A stretch of DNA of 64,000 nucleotides from Singulisphaera sp. GP187. GTDB lineage: Bacteria > Planctomycetota > Phycisphaerae > Phycisphaerales > SM1A02. The notes beneath the pieces were generated by a model. It was not told the DNA's origin. It did not search any database and worked only from the letters and a program-made list of their open reading frames with translations. Every line of letters begins with the position of its first letter. Within the stretch, counting starts at the first letter, position 1. Where the stretch lies: positions 40,487-104,486 of the forward strand of contig CAMBXO010000009.1 in NCBI GenBank assembly GCA_945871915.1. The letters run 5' to 3'. Both the position numbers and the translations under genes were made by a program. This document shows, in pieces, positions 10,001 to 18,153 of this stretch.

Positions 10001-10855
10001 TGCCGATCGATTGCGAGCAAACAGAATGCGAGCGGTCAGCCAGACAGCCGCCACGCCAAGCACACACCACACCACGCGACTCACGGCGAATGCTGCGTCG
10101 ATGGACAGCGGCTGCGTGTTGTAAAAGTCGACGCCGCGATCCGCCTTGAGATAGGTCTCACTCAACCATCGCTGCCCCGCGGGATCTGCAAGCATGAGGA
10201 GTCGATTGGCCCACCACGGCAGCCATTCCGGGCTCCAACCCCACAGAAATAGCGAGCCGCCAAGAAGAACAGCCAGTGGAAGCAGGAACACCAAGATGGG
10301 CGCGCGAGACCACGCGCCAAGCAGCATGCTGCCACCCGCAATCGAAAGAAGAATCGGCAAGCCAAAGAGCAGCGCGGGCCACACATAATTCCATAAGGCA
10401 AATGGGCCGCGATCCCGTTCCGGGTTTTCCAAAGGCCAGAGTTCAAAGAAACCGACCTGCAGCGTGACCCAGAAACCGATCAGCACAACAAGTGGAATCA
10501 TGGCGCCAAGAAAGCGACCAGCGACAAATTCCAGCGGTGTTAGGCGCGTTCCAAGAAGTACGCGATCGATCTTGCGATCCACATCCTGCAGCAGCGGAAG
10601 TCCAACGGCAATCGCTGCGAAAAACGGCAGGAGCACGCTTAGCACCGCCGTGTCAAGAAACGCTGCATTGAATTGTGAGTTCAGCCACGCTCGCTGGCCC
10701 CCCGCGGTGACGTCGCCTGCCTGCACACGCACGCCGCCAATCACAAATACAAAGGCAAAGAGAATGAGGAACAGCACCAACATGATCCACAGCGGGCGCC
10801 GCCACGCCGTCCGAAGATCCACCATTGCAATGCCAAAAACTCGGCCTAGGTTCAC
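7085..10855 (-). CDS. ABC-2 permease fused to an M1-type aminopeptidase domain
   Basis: Large 1256-residue fusion. The first half is two blocks of about six membrane segments each (approximately residues 15-290 and 335-600), typical of ABC-2 transporter permeases. The C-terminal half is a gluzincin peptidase: HEAAHQWWGN near residue 968 is the zinc motif and LSEGLANY holds the third ligand. The Glu lies 19 residues after the second His instead of the usual 18. After the peptidase comes a Pro/Thr-rich stretch near the C terminus. The ABC ATPase gene upstream overlaps it by four bases (ATGA), so the pair forms one transporter. The peptidase probably faces the periplasm. The fusion type is known in other bacteria; its substrate is not. 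Confidence 0.9.
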   Translation of the reverse strand: MNLGRVFGIAMVDLRTAWRRPLWIMLVLFLILFAFVFVIGGVRVQAGDVTAGGQRAWLNSQFNAAFLDTAVLSVLLPFFAAIAVGLPLLQDVDRKIDRVLLGTRLTPLEFVAGRFLGAMIPLVVLIGFWVTLQVGFFELWPLENPERDRGPFALWNYVWPALLFGLPILLSIAGGSMLLGAWSRAPILVFLLPLAVLLGGSLFLWGWSPEWLPWWANRLLMLADPAGQRWLSETYLKADRGVDFYNTQPLSIDAAFAVSRVVWCVLGVAAVWLTARILFARNRSAHERRLTPAAAKKLSESMVSVPPAMPSTPRIRLHAMHMSTQPIGHFVGLWIVLQNELRMLLRSPGVWLFAPLIILQVVGTSLVTTAWLGTERLSTTGSLAASSFNTLTLLLIFLTLFYTVESMVREERLGFSGLLRASAVSTPSLLIGKILANAGLALVLMAATVLGCTIVLIVQVVRSGIWPPFEFMRFVQMWALLLTPTLIVWCSLIALIHGVVRNRYATYGIGLGLLILTGWLQVRGYLTWVGNWHLWSALVWSDLDRLEFLRPSLVLNRLFVLSLAALFLVAALAVHPRRQMDWQRVVDRIRPKPIFLALLRLSPLLAIVLVLGGMNWIKARNGFQGARVERMGRDYWKRNDATFRDSPLPALARVIGHVDIDPYSRSLKVEGTYVIRNPHNKPLQQIPLTQGAHYQNLAWTLNGTKIEAVKKGISDVPPPKVEDRAGLWVFTPEKPLGKDDTVTIGFSFDGVFPDGWTRNGGGTSEFILPSGVVLTSFSPSFMPSIGYQEGIGVDERNATDPTEPLPDEWKEVTDPAFGSAWGFDVAVTVTGPEDWTLNCVGIPGEPVVKDGRKSILWTSDHPVRFFNIAGGPLERADGTAVSIFHSPRHPWNVKAMVEALDASREYFGKWFAQYPRRDLRLTEFPGLAGYAQGFPGNITFSESIGFLTRPGGEDDVDLVFFVTAHEAAHQWWGNMLMPGKGPGGNVLSEGLANYSAALLTLEKRGDDQRQKMLRQWEDDYSNRRNADSERPLVRLSGTRPGDASATYEKGGWVFWMLMEHMGRQHMLAGLRDFIATFKDGPDFPLLQDFLQVMRRHASDAVGFDTFASQWFQSVVLPEFKIWETKVTQTDPDTWIVEGTLENVGTGTVEVEVAAIGDKPTPAVEPKKVVPEPPASTNDSSTSITDPSTTTVEPPTAQPRAPQARGLVVVGAGERKPFRIACQFLPVKCQVDPDVHMLQIRRKLAEVNLPKPVLVPN

Positions 10856-11751
10856 GCGGCTGCTCCCACCACAGGCATGGGTGCGCGAATAATGTCGAGG
10901 TAGGCGTCTTCAAGCGTTGCCGAAACGCTGCGAAATCCAGCGGGTGGCGAGGCGGCTGGCGCCATGCTGATGCGAACCCGATTCGTCACGCCCTCCACGA
11001 GAATAGCGCTGAGCATGCGATGAGATTCGGCAAAGCCTGACAACTCTTCGTCAGGTACGAATCCTTCAAAGACGCGGCCGTCCATCCCTGCACGCGCGCT
11101 CGTTGGCGTGGTGTCGGCCAGAACGGTTCCATTTCGAATAATGGCCATGCGAGGACACAGCGTTGCAACATCCTCCACGATGTGCGTGCTTAGAAGCACA
11201 ATGCGATCCTTGCCGAGTTCGGCAAGCAGTCGATAGAAGCGATGTCGCTCCTCTGGATCAAGACCGGCGGTGGGTTCGTCCACGATGATCATGCGCGGCG
11301 AACCTGCAACGGCTTGTGCAAGGCCGAGCCTCTGCCGCATACCACCGGAGTATCCACCCACTTTGCGGTTGGCGGCGTGGGCAAGATTCACTCGCTCAAG
11401 CAAGTCCTCTGCCAACTTGCGAGTTCCATGTGGGCCCTGCACGCCTTTGAGTTTCAGCATCAATTCCAGCATTTTTCGACCGGTGAGTTCGGGATAGAAA
11501 CCGAATTCCTGCGGCAAGTACCCCAGTGTGCGGCGCACGGCGGCGGGGTTGGCCACGATGTCCACGCCATCAAGCGAAATCGAACCTGCAGTGGGTTGAA
11601 GAAGTCCGGCAACGATGCTCATGAGTGTGCTTTTTCCGGCGCCGTTTGGGCCAAGCAAACCAAGCAGGCCGTTGGAGACCTCTAAGTTCACACTCTTGAG
11701 TGCCGTGACTGGGCCGGGATAAATTTTTAGAAGGTCGCAAATGGAAAGCAT
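10852..11751 (-). CDS. ABC transporter ATP-binding protein
   Basis: Nucleotide-binding subunit of 299 residues that powers the adjacent permease-peptidase fusion. Walker A GPNGAGKST (34-42), a Q-loop near 81, signature SGGMRQR (135-141) and Walker B MIIVDEP (154-160) are all present, followed by an H-loop in LLSTHIVED. The ATG at 11751 is well supported by AAGGAG six bases upstream. An open frame further upstream to 11952 lacks any matching sequence. The stop overlaps the next gene by four bases. The ATPase resembles export-type ABC proteins of the ABC-2 class. Confidence 0.95.
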   Translation of the reverse strand: MLSICDLLKIYPGPVTALKSVNLEVSNGLLGLLGPNGAGKSTLMSIVAGLLQPTAGSISLDGVDIVANPAAVRRTLGYLPQEFGFYPELTGRKMLELMLKLKGVQGPHGTRKLAEDLLERVNLAHAANRKVGGYSGGMRQRLGLAQAVAGSPRMIIVDEPTAGLDPEERHRFYRLLAELGKDRIVLLSTHIVEDVATLCPRMAIIRNGTVLADTTPTSARAGMDGRVFEGFVPDEELSGFAESHRMLSAILVEGVTNRVRISMAPAASPPAGFRSVSATLEDAYLDIIRAPMPVVGAAA

Positions 11752-11872
11752 GTGTCTCCTTGGCGTGTGGTGCGGATGCGCGGATGTTTGATGATAAGTG
11801 AATGGATCTGGGCAGGCGAGATTGACATTCCAATGCAATCGACCGTCCACATTGCGTGGTGAGGTCGAGCGA

Positions 11873-12760
11873 TCACCCGGCTCGCATGACTTCAGCTCGC
11901 AATGGAATGCTGTGCATGCTGCCGTGCCGAGTGACACAAATTGCGGCGGCACGCGACGCTAGTTTGAGAGCGTCCACCGAACCAATTCCGGAAGCAATGG
12001 CTGCAAGGAAATAGCCTGCAAACGTGTCGCCCGCCGCAGTGGAGTCGATCGCACTCACTTGCACGGTTGGGATAAATTCTTTCTCGCCGCGGTGGCTCCA
12101 CCATGCGCCCCGCGGCCCCAGCGTGAGAATGATTGCAGGCCCCGGATATCGCAGGTGCAAAGCATCCAGTTGCGAATGCTCGTCATCGTGACCCGTCAGC
12201 GTGCGAGCCTCTCCGGAATTCAACATGATGATGGTGGCAAGTTCCATTGGCCACTGCGCAACATCGGGATGCACAGGAGATGGATTCACCACCAGCGGTG
12301 CGCCTCGTTGCGACATGGCACGAATTACATAGCCGCCATCATTCACCATGCCATCCAGATATCCAATGTGCCCGCCACTGAATGTGCTGATCGCATCATC
12401 CATCGCCTTCAGGGTGACATGTCTGTCCGCTCCAGGGACCGTGATTCCAAATTCGCTCTGATCGGCGGCAAGATGAATCACCACTTCTGCGGTGGCCAAT
12501 TCCGGCAACACGGCGACATGCGACACATCCACACCCGCGCTGCGAAGTTCAAGCATGGCCCGCTCGCCGTCGCCGCCAACTGCCGAAACAAGTGCTACGG
12601 ATGCACCGGCTCGCGCGGCCGCCACCGCCACATTGGCCCCCTTACCACCAACACTGTGCGTGACCGCCGTGGCCATCACGCCCTCGCCGGCAGCCGGAAG
12701 GCGGGGCAAGTGCAAGGTCCGGTCATACGAAATCGAGCCAAAGACGACGATTCCCTTCAT
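11873..12760 (-). CDS. PfkB-family carbohydrate or nucleoside kinase (ribokinase-like)
   Basis: Cytoplasmic kinase of 295 residues using ATP to phosphorylate a sugar or nucleoside. GGKGAN (38-43) is the substrate loop and DSTAAGDTFAG (239-249) the PfkB signature, with D245 as catalytic base; the usual G in TGAGD is A here. The overall pattern is closest to ribokinase, but substrate assignment is not safe. I chose the ATG at 12760; a TTG at 12772 is also in frame. It is divergent from a cytosine deaminase gene with about 146 bases between them, so a shared role in nucleobase/ribose salvage is possible but unproven. Confidence 0.8.
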   Translation of the reverse strand: MKGIVVFGSISYDRTLHLPRLPAAGEGVMATAVTHSVGGKGANVAVAAARAGASVALVSAVGGDGERAMLELRSAGVDVSHVAVLPELATAEVVIHLAADQSEFGITVPGADRHVTLKAMDDAISTFSGGHIGYLDGMVNDGGYVIRAMSQRGAPLVVNPSPVHPDVAQWPMELATIIMLNSGEARTLTGHDDEHSQLDALHLRYPGPAIILTLGPRGAWWSHRGEKEFIPTVQVSAIDSTAAGDTFAGYFLAAIASGIGSVDALKLASRAAAICVTRHGSMHSIPLRAEVMRAG

Positions 12761-12906
12761 AGGAAAGGACAAATCTACCGCGTGACTTCGGGGTTGAGCT
12801 TGCGGCGGATCAATTCATGCAGTACTGCCGGCAGAAAAACTGCGACATTGTGCCGCTGGTAATGCACTTTTGCCTTTCATTGGCCCCGCTGTCCGATGAT
12901 GGGGTC

Positions 12907-13377
12907 ATGAACAAGCCACTTCCACCGCTCAGTGAATCGCAACTCAAGGCAGGGTTAGACGCCGCCATTGCACAGGCTGAGAAGGGCTGGCGCGAGGGCG
13001 GCATACCGATCGGTAGTTCGTTGCTCGATGAAAATGGCGTGATCGTGGCTGTTGGTCACAATCGGCGTGTGCAACATGGCGACCCAACCGCTCATGCCGA
13101 AGTGGATTGCATTCGAAATGCGGGGCGCCGACGTGACTGGAATCGATGCACACTTATCAGCACACTTTCACCTTGTCCCATGTGCACAGGTACGGCGGTT
13201 CTTTTCAAGATTCCTCGCGTGATCATTGGTGAGAACAAAACGTTCCTTGGTGGCGAGGATTGGATGAAAGAAAAAGGAATGGAGGTTCGTGTGTTGCAGG
13301 ATGCGAGATGCATTGCGCTGATGCAGCGCATGCAGAAGGAGAAGCCGGATTTGTGGGCTGAAGATATTGGGGAGTAG
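12907..13377 (+). CDS. Cytosine deaminase, yeast (Fcy1) type
   Basis: Zinc-dependent deaminase of 156 residues expected to convert cytosine to uracil in pyrimidine salvage. HAEVDCI (63-69) provides a zinc ligand and the catalytic Glu (E65); STLSPCPMCTG (85-95) provides Cys 90 and 93. The length and the C terminus (KPDLWAEDIGE) follow yeast Fcy1 closely rather than the larger bacterial CodA amidohydrolase. I start it at the ATG at 12907, since the upstream open frame has no matching residues. It converges on atpA; its stop codon TAG is the first base triplet of a degraded repeat scar (13375-13412). Confidence 0.85.
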   Translation: MNKPLPPLSESQLKAGLDAAIAQAEKGWREGGIPIGSSLLDENGVIVAVGHNRRVQHGDPTAHAEVDCIRNAGRRRDWNRCTLISTLSPCPMCTGTAVLFKIPRVIIGENKTFLGGEDWMKEKGMEVRVLQDARCIALMQRMQKEKPDLWAEDIGE

Positions 13378-13412
13378 TTACCGCCACTCGTTACCGCCCT
13401 CGCCTACGTCAC
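13375..13412. repeat. Degraded scar of the palindromic repeat flank
   Basis: TAGTTACCGCCACTCG followed by TTACCGCCCTCGCC and TACGTCAC. The pieces match, with a small internal duplication, the reverse complement of the flank beside the palindromes at 28104-28116 and 63935-63950 (GCGAGGGGCGGTAAC). The palindrome itself is absent. It fills the 39-base gap between two convergent genes, and the cytosine deaminase stop codon lies within it. I infer the remains of an excised or decayed element; chance similarity is not excluded. Confidence 0.5.
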
Positions 13413-13416
13413 TCGC

Positions 13417-14967
13417 TCAACTCGCGCGGAACGCGGCCTTGAATGCTTTCAAAGCCGCAACGAACGAATCTTCGATGCCCTTGAAACTCTTCTTATCAGC
13501 CAACTGATCGCGGAGCGCCTTGTTCGGACCACGGAAATTCTCCAGCATCTCTCGCTCGAACTTTGGAACCGCTGGAACTGGAACATCATCCAACAGTCCC
13601 TTGCTGCCCGCGAAAATACTGATGCACTGATCAATCACATCAAACGGCATGTACTGACCTTGCTTGAGCAATTCCACCATGCGTGCCCCACGATCAAGTT
13701 GCCGCTGACTTGCAGGGTCCAACTCGGTTCCCAATTGAGCAAACGCTTCAAGCTCTCGGAAGCTCGCCAAGTCCAGTCGCAAGGTTCCTGCCACTTCCTT
13801 CATGGCCTTGATCTGTGCACTTCCACCTACGCGGCTCACTGAAATACCAACGTTGATGGCCGGACGAACGCCCGCGCTAAACAACTCGGGCTGCAAATAA
13901 ATCTGTCCGTCTGTAATGCTGATGACATTCGTTGGGATGTACGCAGACACGTCACCCTCTTGCGTCTCAATGATCGGCAAGGCTGTGAGCGACCCGCCAC
14001 CATTCTCGTTACTGAGTTTGGTTGCACGCTCAAGCAAACGGCTGTGCAAGTAAAACACGTCGCCCGGATACGCCTCGCGCCCTGGCGGACGGCGAAGCAG
14101 TAGCGACAACTCGCGATACGCAACCGCTTGTTTGGAAAGGTCGTCATAAACGCACAGAACATGCTTGGGCGTTTTCCCTTGCTTGCCTTGCCACATGAAC
14201 CACTCACCCATGGCGCAACCTGAATAGGGAGCGATGTACTGCATCGGCGCGCTCGTACCGGCGCCAGCCGAAACCACAATGGTGTACTCCATCGCGCCGT
14301 GCTTCTTCAGCGTGTCCACCACTGAAGCAACGGTCGATTCTTTTTGACCCACGGCGACATAAATGCACACCACCGCGTCCGCCGTTCCCCAATATTTTTT
14401 CTGATTGATGATCGCGTCAATGCACACAGCAGTCTTGCCGGTCTTGCGATCGCCAATGACGAGCTCTCGCTGACCACGACCCACGGGAATCATGCTGTCC
14501 ACCGCCTTGATGCCAAACTGCAGCGGCTCCTTCACCGGCTGCCGCTCCTTAATGCCAGGCGCCACGATGTCCACCTTCATACTTGCACTGGCCTTAATCG
14601 TTGGTCCACCATCAATGGCATTCCCAAGCGGATCCACCACGCGGCCAAGCATCTCTGGACCGGCAGGGACTTCAAGCAGACGGCCGGTGCTGCGAACGGT
14701 GTCACCCTCACGCACGCGATTGCCTTCACCGAAGAGCACTGCACCAACCATGTCGGTCTCAAGATTCATCACTTGACCCGTGATCACGCCCCCTTCCGCG
14801 TCGAATTCCAGCAACTCGCCGCTCATGGCCTTGCTCAGGCCGTAGACGCGCGCAATGCCGTCACCGACCTCGACCACTTGGCCGACTTCCGAGACTTCCA
14901 GCTTCTGGCTGAACTGCTCGATTTCTTTTTTGATGACTGATGTGATTTCGTCGGTCTTAATCTTCAT
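13417..14967 (-). CDS. atpA: ATP synthase F1 subunit alpha
   Basis: Non-catalytic nucleotide-binding subunit of the F1 head, 516 residues, the normal length. Walker [10 protein letters not shown] (172-180) and the [10 protein letters not shown] segment with the arginine finger (about 373-382) are present. It is the last gene of this ATP synthase cluster. Only 39 bases follow before a convergent cytosine deaminase, so gamma, beta and epsilon genes do not follow here as they usually would. The start at 14967 gives [19 protein letters not shown], matching the family N terminus, 36 bases after atpH. Confidence 0.98.
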   Translation of the reverse strand: MKIKTDEITSVIKKEIEQFSQKLEVSEVGQVVEVGDGIARVYGLSKAMSGELLEFDAEGGVITGQVMNLETDMVGAVLFGEGNRVREGDTVRSTGRLLEVPAGPEMLGRVVDPLGNAIDGGPTIKASASMKVDIVAPGIKERQPVKEPLQFGIKAVDSMIPVGRGQRELVIGDRKTGKTAVCIDAIINQKKYWGTADAVVCIYVAVGQKESTVASVVDTLKKHGAMEYTIVVSAGAGTSAPMQYIAPYSGCAMGEWFMWQGKQGKTPKHVLCVYDDLSKQAVAYRELSLLLRRPPGREAYPGDVFYLHSRLLERATKLSNENGGGSLTALPIIETQEGDVSAYIPTNVISITDGQIYLQPELFSAGVRPAINVGISVSRVGGSAQIKAMKEVAGTLRLDLASFRELEAFAQLGTELDPASQRQLDRGARMVELLKQGQYMPFDVIDQCISIFAGSKGLLDDVPVPAVPKFEREMLENFRGPNKALRDQLADKKSFKGIEDSFVAALKAFKAAFRAS

Positions 14968-15003
14968 AATTGCACCTTGTTGGGGTAGTTTGAAAGTTTG
15001 TGT

Positions 15004-15618
15004 TCAGCGGCCCGCGCCGCCATCCATGAATCGTTCGGGGTTGGTCGCGAGATCGCTTCGAGCGGAGTCCAGCATTGCCGAGTGCATTCGTCGAAGCCGT
15101 GTTGCCACGCTTCCATCCACAAGTTGATCGCCAATGCGAAGCTTGATTCCACCGATCATGCTCGGCTCAGCGTAACTGTGCAGCACGGCTTCTTTGCCGA
15201 ATGTGCTCTTCACTCGATCTTTCACGGTCGCGGCAACTTCATCGGGAAGCGCACCACCAGCCACGGTGAACACATCCACTTCGATTTTTCCAAATCGATC
15301 TTGCAGCATCTGGTCGTAGGCATCGCCAATCTCAAGCACATGCTCCAGGCGTCCCTTACGACAGAGAACCATAATAAATCGAGACAGCAAATCAGAAGCC
15401 CACCCTTGCAAAATCCGCTGCAGACTGGCTTCGCGATCAACTCTCTTGAGCATTGGGCTTGCAAGAAACTCGCGAAACTTTGCATCCGCGCGAGCCGCCT
15501 CGCAGAGTGCATCGAGTTCTTCACCCACCTGCGCAGGAGCATCCGACCCTTGGCTGAGCGCTAACTCAAACAGGCTTGCGGCATACACCTTGGCAACGCT
15601 GTCAACGTGTGTGGGCAT
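15004..15618 (-). CDS. atpH: ATP synthase F1 subunit delta
   Basis: Peripheral-stalk protein linking F1 to the b subunits, 204 residues, slightly longer than the E. coli form (177). The N-terminal half VAKVYAASLFELALSQG is the typical helical bundle that binds alpha, and the C-terminal region with SMIGGIKLRIGDQLVDGSVATRL is the family signature. It lies 14 bases after atpF and 36 bases before atpA, in the usual order. Confidence 0.95.
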   Translation of the reverse strand: MPTHVDSVAKVYAASLFELALSQGSDAPAQVGEELDALCEAARADAKFREFLASPMLKRVDREASLQRILQGWASDLLSRFIMVLCRKGRLEHVLEIGDAYDQMLQDRFGKIEVDVFTVAGGALPDEVAATVKDRVKSTFGKEAVLHSYAEPSMIGGIKLRIGDQLVDGSVATRLRRMHSAMLDSARSDLATNPERFMDGGAGR

Positions 15619-15632
15619 GGTCGACTCGCGAC

Positions 15633-16160
15633 TCAGCGACTGCTGAGTTCACTTAGGCTTTCTTCAACGAGACGCTTCTGGTCAACCGGCTGAATCTCAC
15701 GCTTCAGAATCTTGCCAGCGATCGCCGTGGCCAGACCTGCCGCAACAGCATGAATCTCACTCAGTGCCGTTCGCTTGGCTCCTTCGAGTTCCTGCGTCGC
15801 TCGCAATTTGATGGCTTCCAATTCCTTCGCGGCAGCCGCACGCAACTCCCCAGCCTGGCGTTCGGCCTCATCGCGCGCTGCACGAATGGTTCGATCCGCT
15901 TCGGCGCGGGCCTCGTCGAGACGCTTCTCGAATTCACTTTGTGCAGCTTTGGCCTTGGCCTGTGCGGCTTCGGCAGCACGAATCTCGCCGAGAATTTTTT
16001 CATCACGCGCGTCCAAAGCCTTGGTGATCTTTGGCCAGACAACAAACGCAAAGGTGAGAAAGGCAACAAGAAACACCGCAACCGTGCTGAAAGCCGGTAA
16101 AAGCTTGAAACTAAGCGGGCTGTCAGCAACAGCTTCATTTGCCAGAAGAAGAATGGTCAT
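15633..16160 (-). CDS. atpF: ATP synthase Fo subunit b
   Basis: Stator subunit of 175 residues. One membrane segment (about residues 22-42, AFSTVAVFLVAFLTFAFVVW) is followed by a long charged amphipathic helix (about 45-165) rich in A, E, K and R, as expected for the dimeric stalk. AGAGG lies upstream of the ATG at 16160. The 114-base spacer between it and atpE contains two hairpins that may set the relative amounts of the subunits. Confidence 0.95.
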   Translation of the reverse strand: MTILLLANEAVADSPLSFKLLPAFSTVAVFLVAFLTFAFVVWPKITKALDARDEKILGEIRAAEAAQAKAKAAQSEFEKRLDEARAEADRTIRAARDEAERQAGELRAAAAKELEAIKLRATQELEGAKRTALSEIHAVAAGLATAIAGKILKREIQPVDQKRLVEESLSELSSR

Positions 16161-16189
16161 GCGAACCTCTCAGGACAGGAACAGTGTGT

Positions 16190-16254
16190 CTGCAGCGCAC
16201 GATTCGCTGCAGTGTGGAAGTGGGTTGAGTCGGCGCGGAAATCTCCGCGCCGAC
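16190..16254 (-). promoter_or_regulatory. Two hairpins in the atpE-atpF spacer
   Basis: An 11-base perfect stem (16229-16239 with 16244-16254, four-base loop AATC, almost all GC) starts 20 bases after the atpE stop. A second 8-base stem (16190-16197 with 16205-16212) lies before atpF. Neither is followed by a U tract on the minus strand, so simple termination is unlikely. Subunit c is needed in about ten-fold excess over its neighbours, and such structures can stabilise the upstream message or reduce readthrough. The role is inference. Confidence 0.5.
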
Positions 16255-16274
16255 CCCAAACCCGATTGATCAAC

Positions 16275-16601
16275 TCACGCCTTCACGAAACCAATGAGCA
16301 ATCCGACGACGACGGCAAAGAGCGCCACACCTTCGACGAGTGCTGCAGTCAAGATCATCTGAATAAAGATCTTGCCGGCCATTTCTGGCTGGCGAGCGAT
16401 GCTCTCAAGCGCGCTGCCACCGATTCGGCCGATACCGATACCGGCTCCGACGGCCGCCAGACCTGCGGCGATACCACCACCGATACCAAGACCTGGATTC
16501 ACGCCAGCCGCTGCAGCCGCGGCATCTGCTGCCATGGCCGGGGAGGTCGCAAATGCGGTCGCAAAGAGTGCTGCCATACCAAGGGTCACGATGTTCTTCA
16601 T
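16275..16601 (-). CDS. atpE: ATP synthase Fo subunit c with N-terminal signal peptide
   Basis: Ring-forming proteolipid of the rotor. The 108-residue product starts with a cleavable-looking signal peptide (MKNIVTLGMAALFATAFATS, then AMA near residue 24) before the usual two-helix hairpin. The glycine-rich first helix is about 36-60, the polar loop ARQPE about 69-73, and the second helix carries the ion-binding E90. No Gln in helix 1 and no Ser after E90 point to protons rather than sodium. The ATG at 16601 has GGAG eight bases upstream. The 124 bases before it contain small inverted repeats (16634-16641 with 16666-16673; 16696-16701 with 16706-16711) that might enhance translation. Confidence 0.95.
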   Translation of the reverse strand: MKNIVTLGMAALFATAFATSPAMAADAAAAAAGVNPGLGIGGGIAAGLAAVGAGIGIGRIGGSALESIARQPEMAGKIFIQMILTAALVEGVALFAVVVGLLIGFVKA

Positions 16602-16725
16602 TACAAGGTCTCCAGAATCCAGTGTCAGACGCGGTGGAACGCATCGGGGTTTCGATTCAAGCCTTCGTTCCACATGCGAAGGCAGCTGTCCGACAGGGTT
16701 CACGCGAACCCGAAGTTCAATCCGG

Positions 16726-17667
16726 TTAGTGAGCGACCGCGGGAGTCGCTCCCTCATGTTCGTGCGATTCGCCTTCTTCCGCATGGTGACTCATCAAACT
16801 GATGAACACGGCGCTGAGGAACATGAAGACAAAGGCCTGCAAGAAGGCGACGAACAATTCCATAAAGGTGATGAGGACGGCAAAGATGCCCGAGAGCAGC
16901 GTGACGCCCGCCGTAATTCCAAGATTGTTGGTGCCCGACCACGCCATGCCGCCGAACATCAGAAGTGTTGCGAGCAACGTGTGACCACCAAACATGTTGG
17001 CGAAGAGGCGAATGCACAAAGCGGACGGCTTGATAAACAGCCCGAGCACTTCGACCATAAAGATGATCGGAACAACAAGAAGCAGAGCCTTGGGACCGGC
17101 GATCAATTCGTGGCCACCGCACAAGTGTTCGAGCCATCCCTTGAGCCCGAGTTCGCGGAAGCCGTGCACTTGAATCACCATAAACACACAGAACGCCAGC
17201 ACCGCATTCACCGCAATGTTGGCAGTTGCGGTTCCGCCCACGATGGCAAGTTGCGCGTCCTCGATCCATGTTCCGGTGATCAATTGCAAGTCCTGCATCG
17301 GAACCATGCCGATCAGATTCAGCGTGAGAATGAGAAAGAAAAGCGTGAGCAAGAATGGCGTGAACTTGTGCGCGTCCTTTTTGCCCATGACTGGCGTCAA
17401 CATTTCGTCTCGCAGATAGAGAGCGATGACTTCGATCAATTGAGCTATTCGGCCGCGCGACAAGAATCGGCGGTGCCCAAGCGATTCGGGGCCAGTTGCA
17501 ATGTTTCGGCTCGCATAAAGCCCAATGGCCACGAACACAATCAGGCCCACAAAGAGTGTGACCACTTGGAGCGTGAGGCCGTTGAATGGCATCTGGCCAC
17601 CAATGCGAACGGGCGCATCAAGGACGTGACTGACTGGATTGTTGCCTGACGCGAGAAGGAAGTGCAT
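16726..17667 (-). CDS. atpB: ATP synthase Fo subunit a
   Basis: Membrane subunit (313 residues) that forms the proton half-channels against the c ring. About six membrane segments are visible. The essential Arg is in KPSALCIRLFANMFGGH, and the last helix FMELFVAFLQAFVFMFLSAVF is typical. The protein ends in a His/Glu-rich tail. It starts 39 bases after the atpI-position gene, with no Shine-Dalgarno sequence that I can see. Confidence 0.96.
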   Translation of the reverse strand: MHFLLASGNNPVSHVLDAPVRIGGQMPFNGLTLQVVTLFVGLIVFVAIGLYASRNIATGPESLGHRRFLSRGRIAQLIEVIALYLRDEMLTPVMGKKDAHKFTPFLLTLFFLILTLNLIGMVPMQDLQLITGTWIEDAQLAIVGGTATANIAVNAVLAFCVFMVIQVHGFRELGLKGWLEHLCGGHELIAGPKALLLVVPIIFMVEVLGLFIKPSALCIRLFANMFGGHTLLATLLMFGGMAWSGTNNLGITAGVTLLSGIFAVLITFMELFVAFLQAFVFMFLSAVFISLMSHHAEEGESHEHEGATPAVAH

Positions 17668-17706
17668 GGTGGCGAATGGGGTGCGACTGAAAGCGAGCGG
17701 CGGAAC

Positions 17707-18153
17707 TTAAGGCCTTTGTGCGTCCAGCGTGAACGCGGTTTGACGAGACACGGACCTGGCGACGATGACGGCTTCCGTCAGAAGCCCAACCACCGCCCAC
17801 ACCACCCCTCCAATCAGCACACTCATGGCTGGAAGATGGGAGGAGAAGTATATCGAAATGAGCACAATGGGTGCCCCAATCAGTCGCACAACCGTGCCTG
17901 CAAGCCACCACAGCATCCACGTACTGGCGGGCCGTAGTTTCCAAGGCTGCATGGCGAAAAAAATCATGGCCCAAAGGGCGGCAATCGAACACGCCGCGAC
18001 TGCGAATCCGATGCCGCTTTCTGTTGGGAGGTTTAATCGATCCAGCGGCAGAAATGGTGTAACTATTGGGGCCACAAGCATTAACACAAGCATGATGGAC
18101 ATGCCACTGACCGGAAGGAAGATGACCGTTTCGTTTCGATGCGGATTAGCCAC
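17707..18153 (-). CDS. Four-helix membrane protein in the atpI position
   Basis: Hydrophobic protein of 148 residues with about four membrane segments. It lies between atpZ and atpB, exactly where AtpI/UncI is found in other bacteria, and overlaps the end of atpZ by eight bases. AtpI proteins help assembly of the c ring and possibly Mg uptake. The sequence itself is too diverged for me to claim the family, so the call rests on position and topology. Confidence 0.6.
   Translation of the reverse strand: MANPHRNETVIFLPVSGMSIMLVLMLVAPIVTPFLPLDRLNLPTESGIGFAVAACSIAALWAMIFFAMQPWKLRPASTWMLWWLAGTVVRLIGAPIVLISIYFSSHLPAMSVLIGGVVWAVVGLLTEAVIVARSVSRQTAFTLDAQRP

Noticed and set aside
16275..16601. Sodium-driven ATP synthase
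   Set aside because: Subunit c lacks the Gln in helix 1 and the Ser after the helix 2 Glu that bind sodium; proton use is more likely.
16372..17649. Plus-strand open frame of 425 codons across atpB and atpE
   Set aside because: Antisense to conserved ATP synthase subunits, with no start signal or motif.
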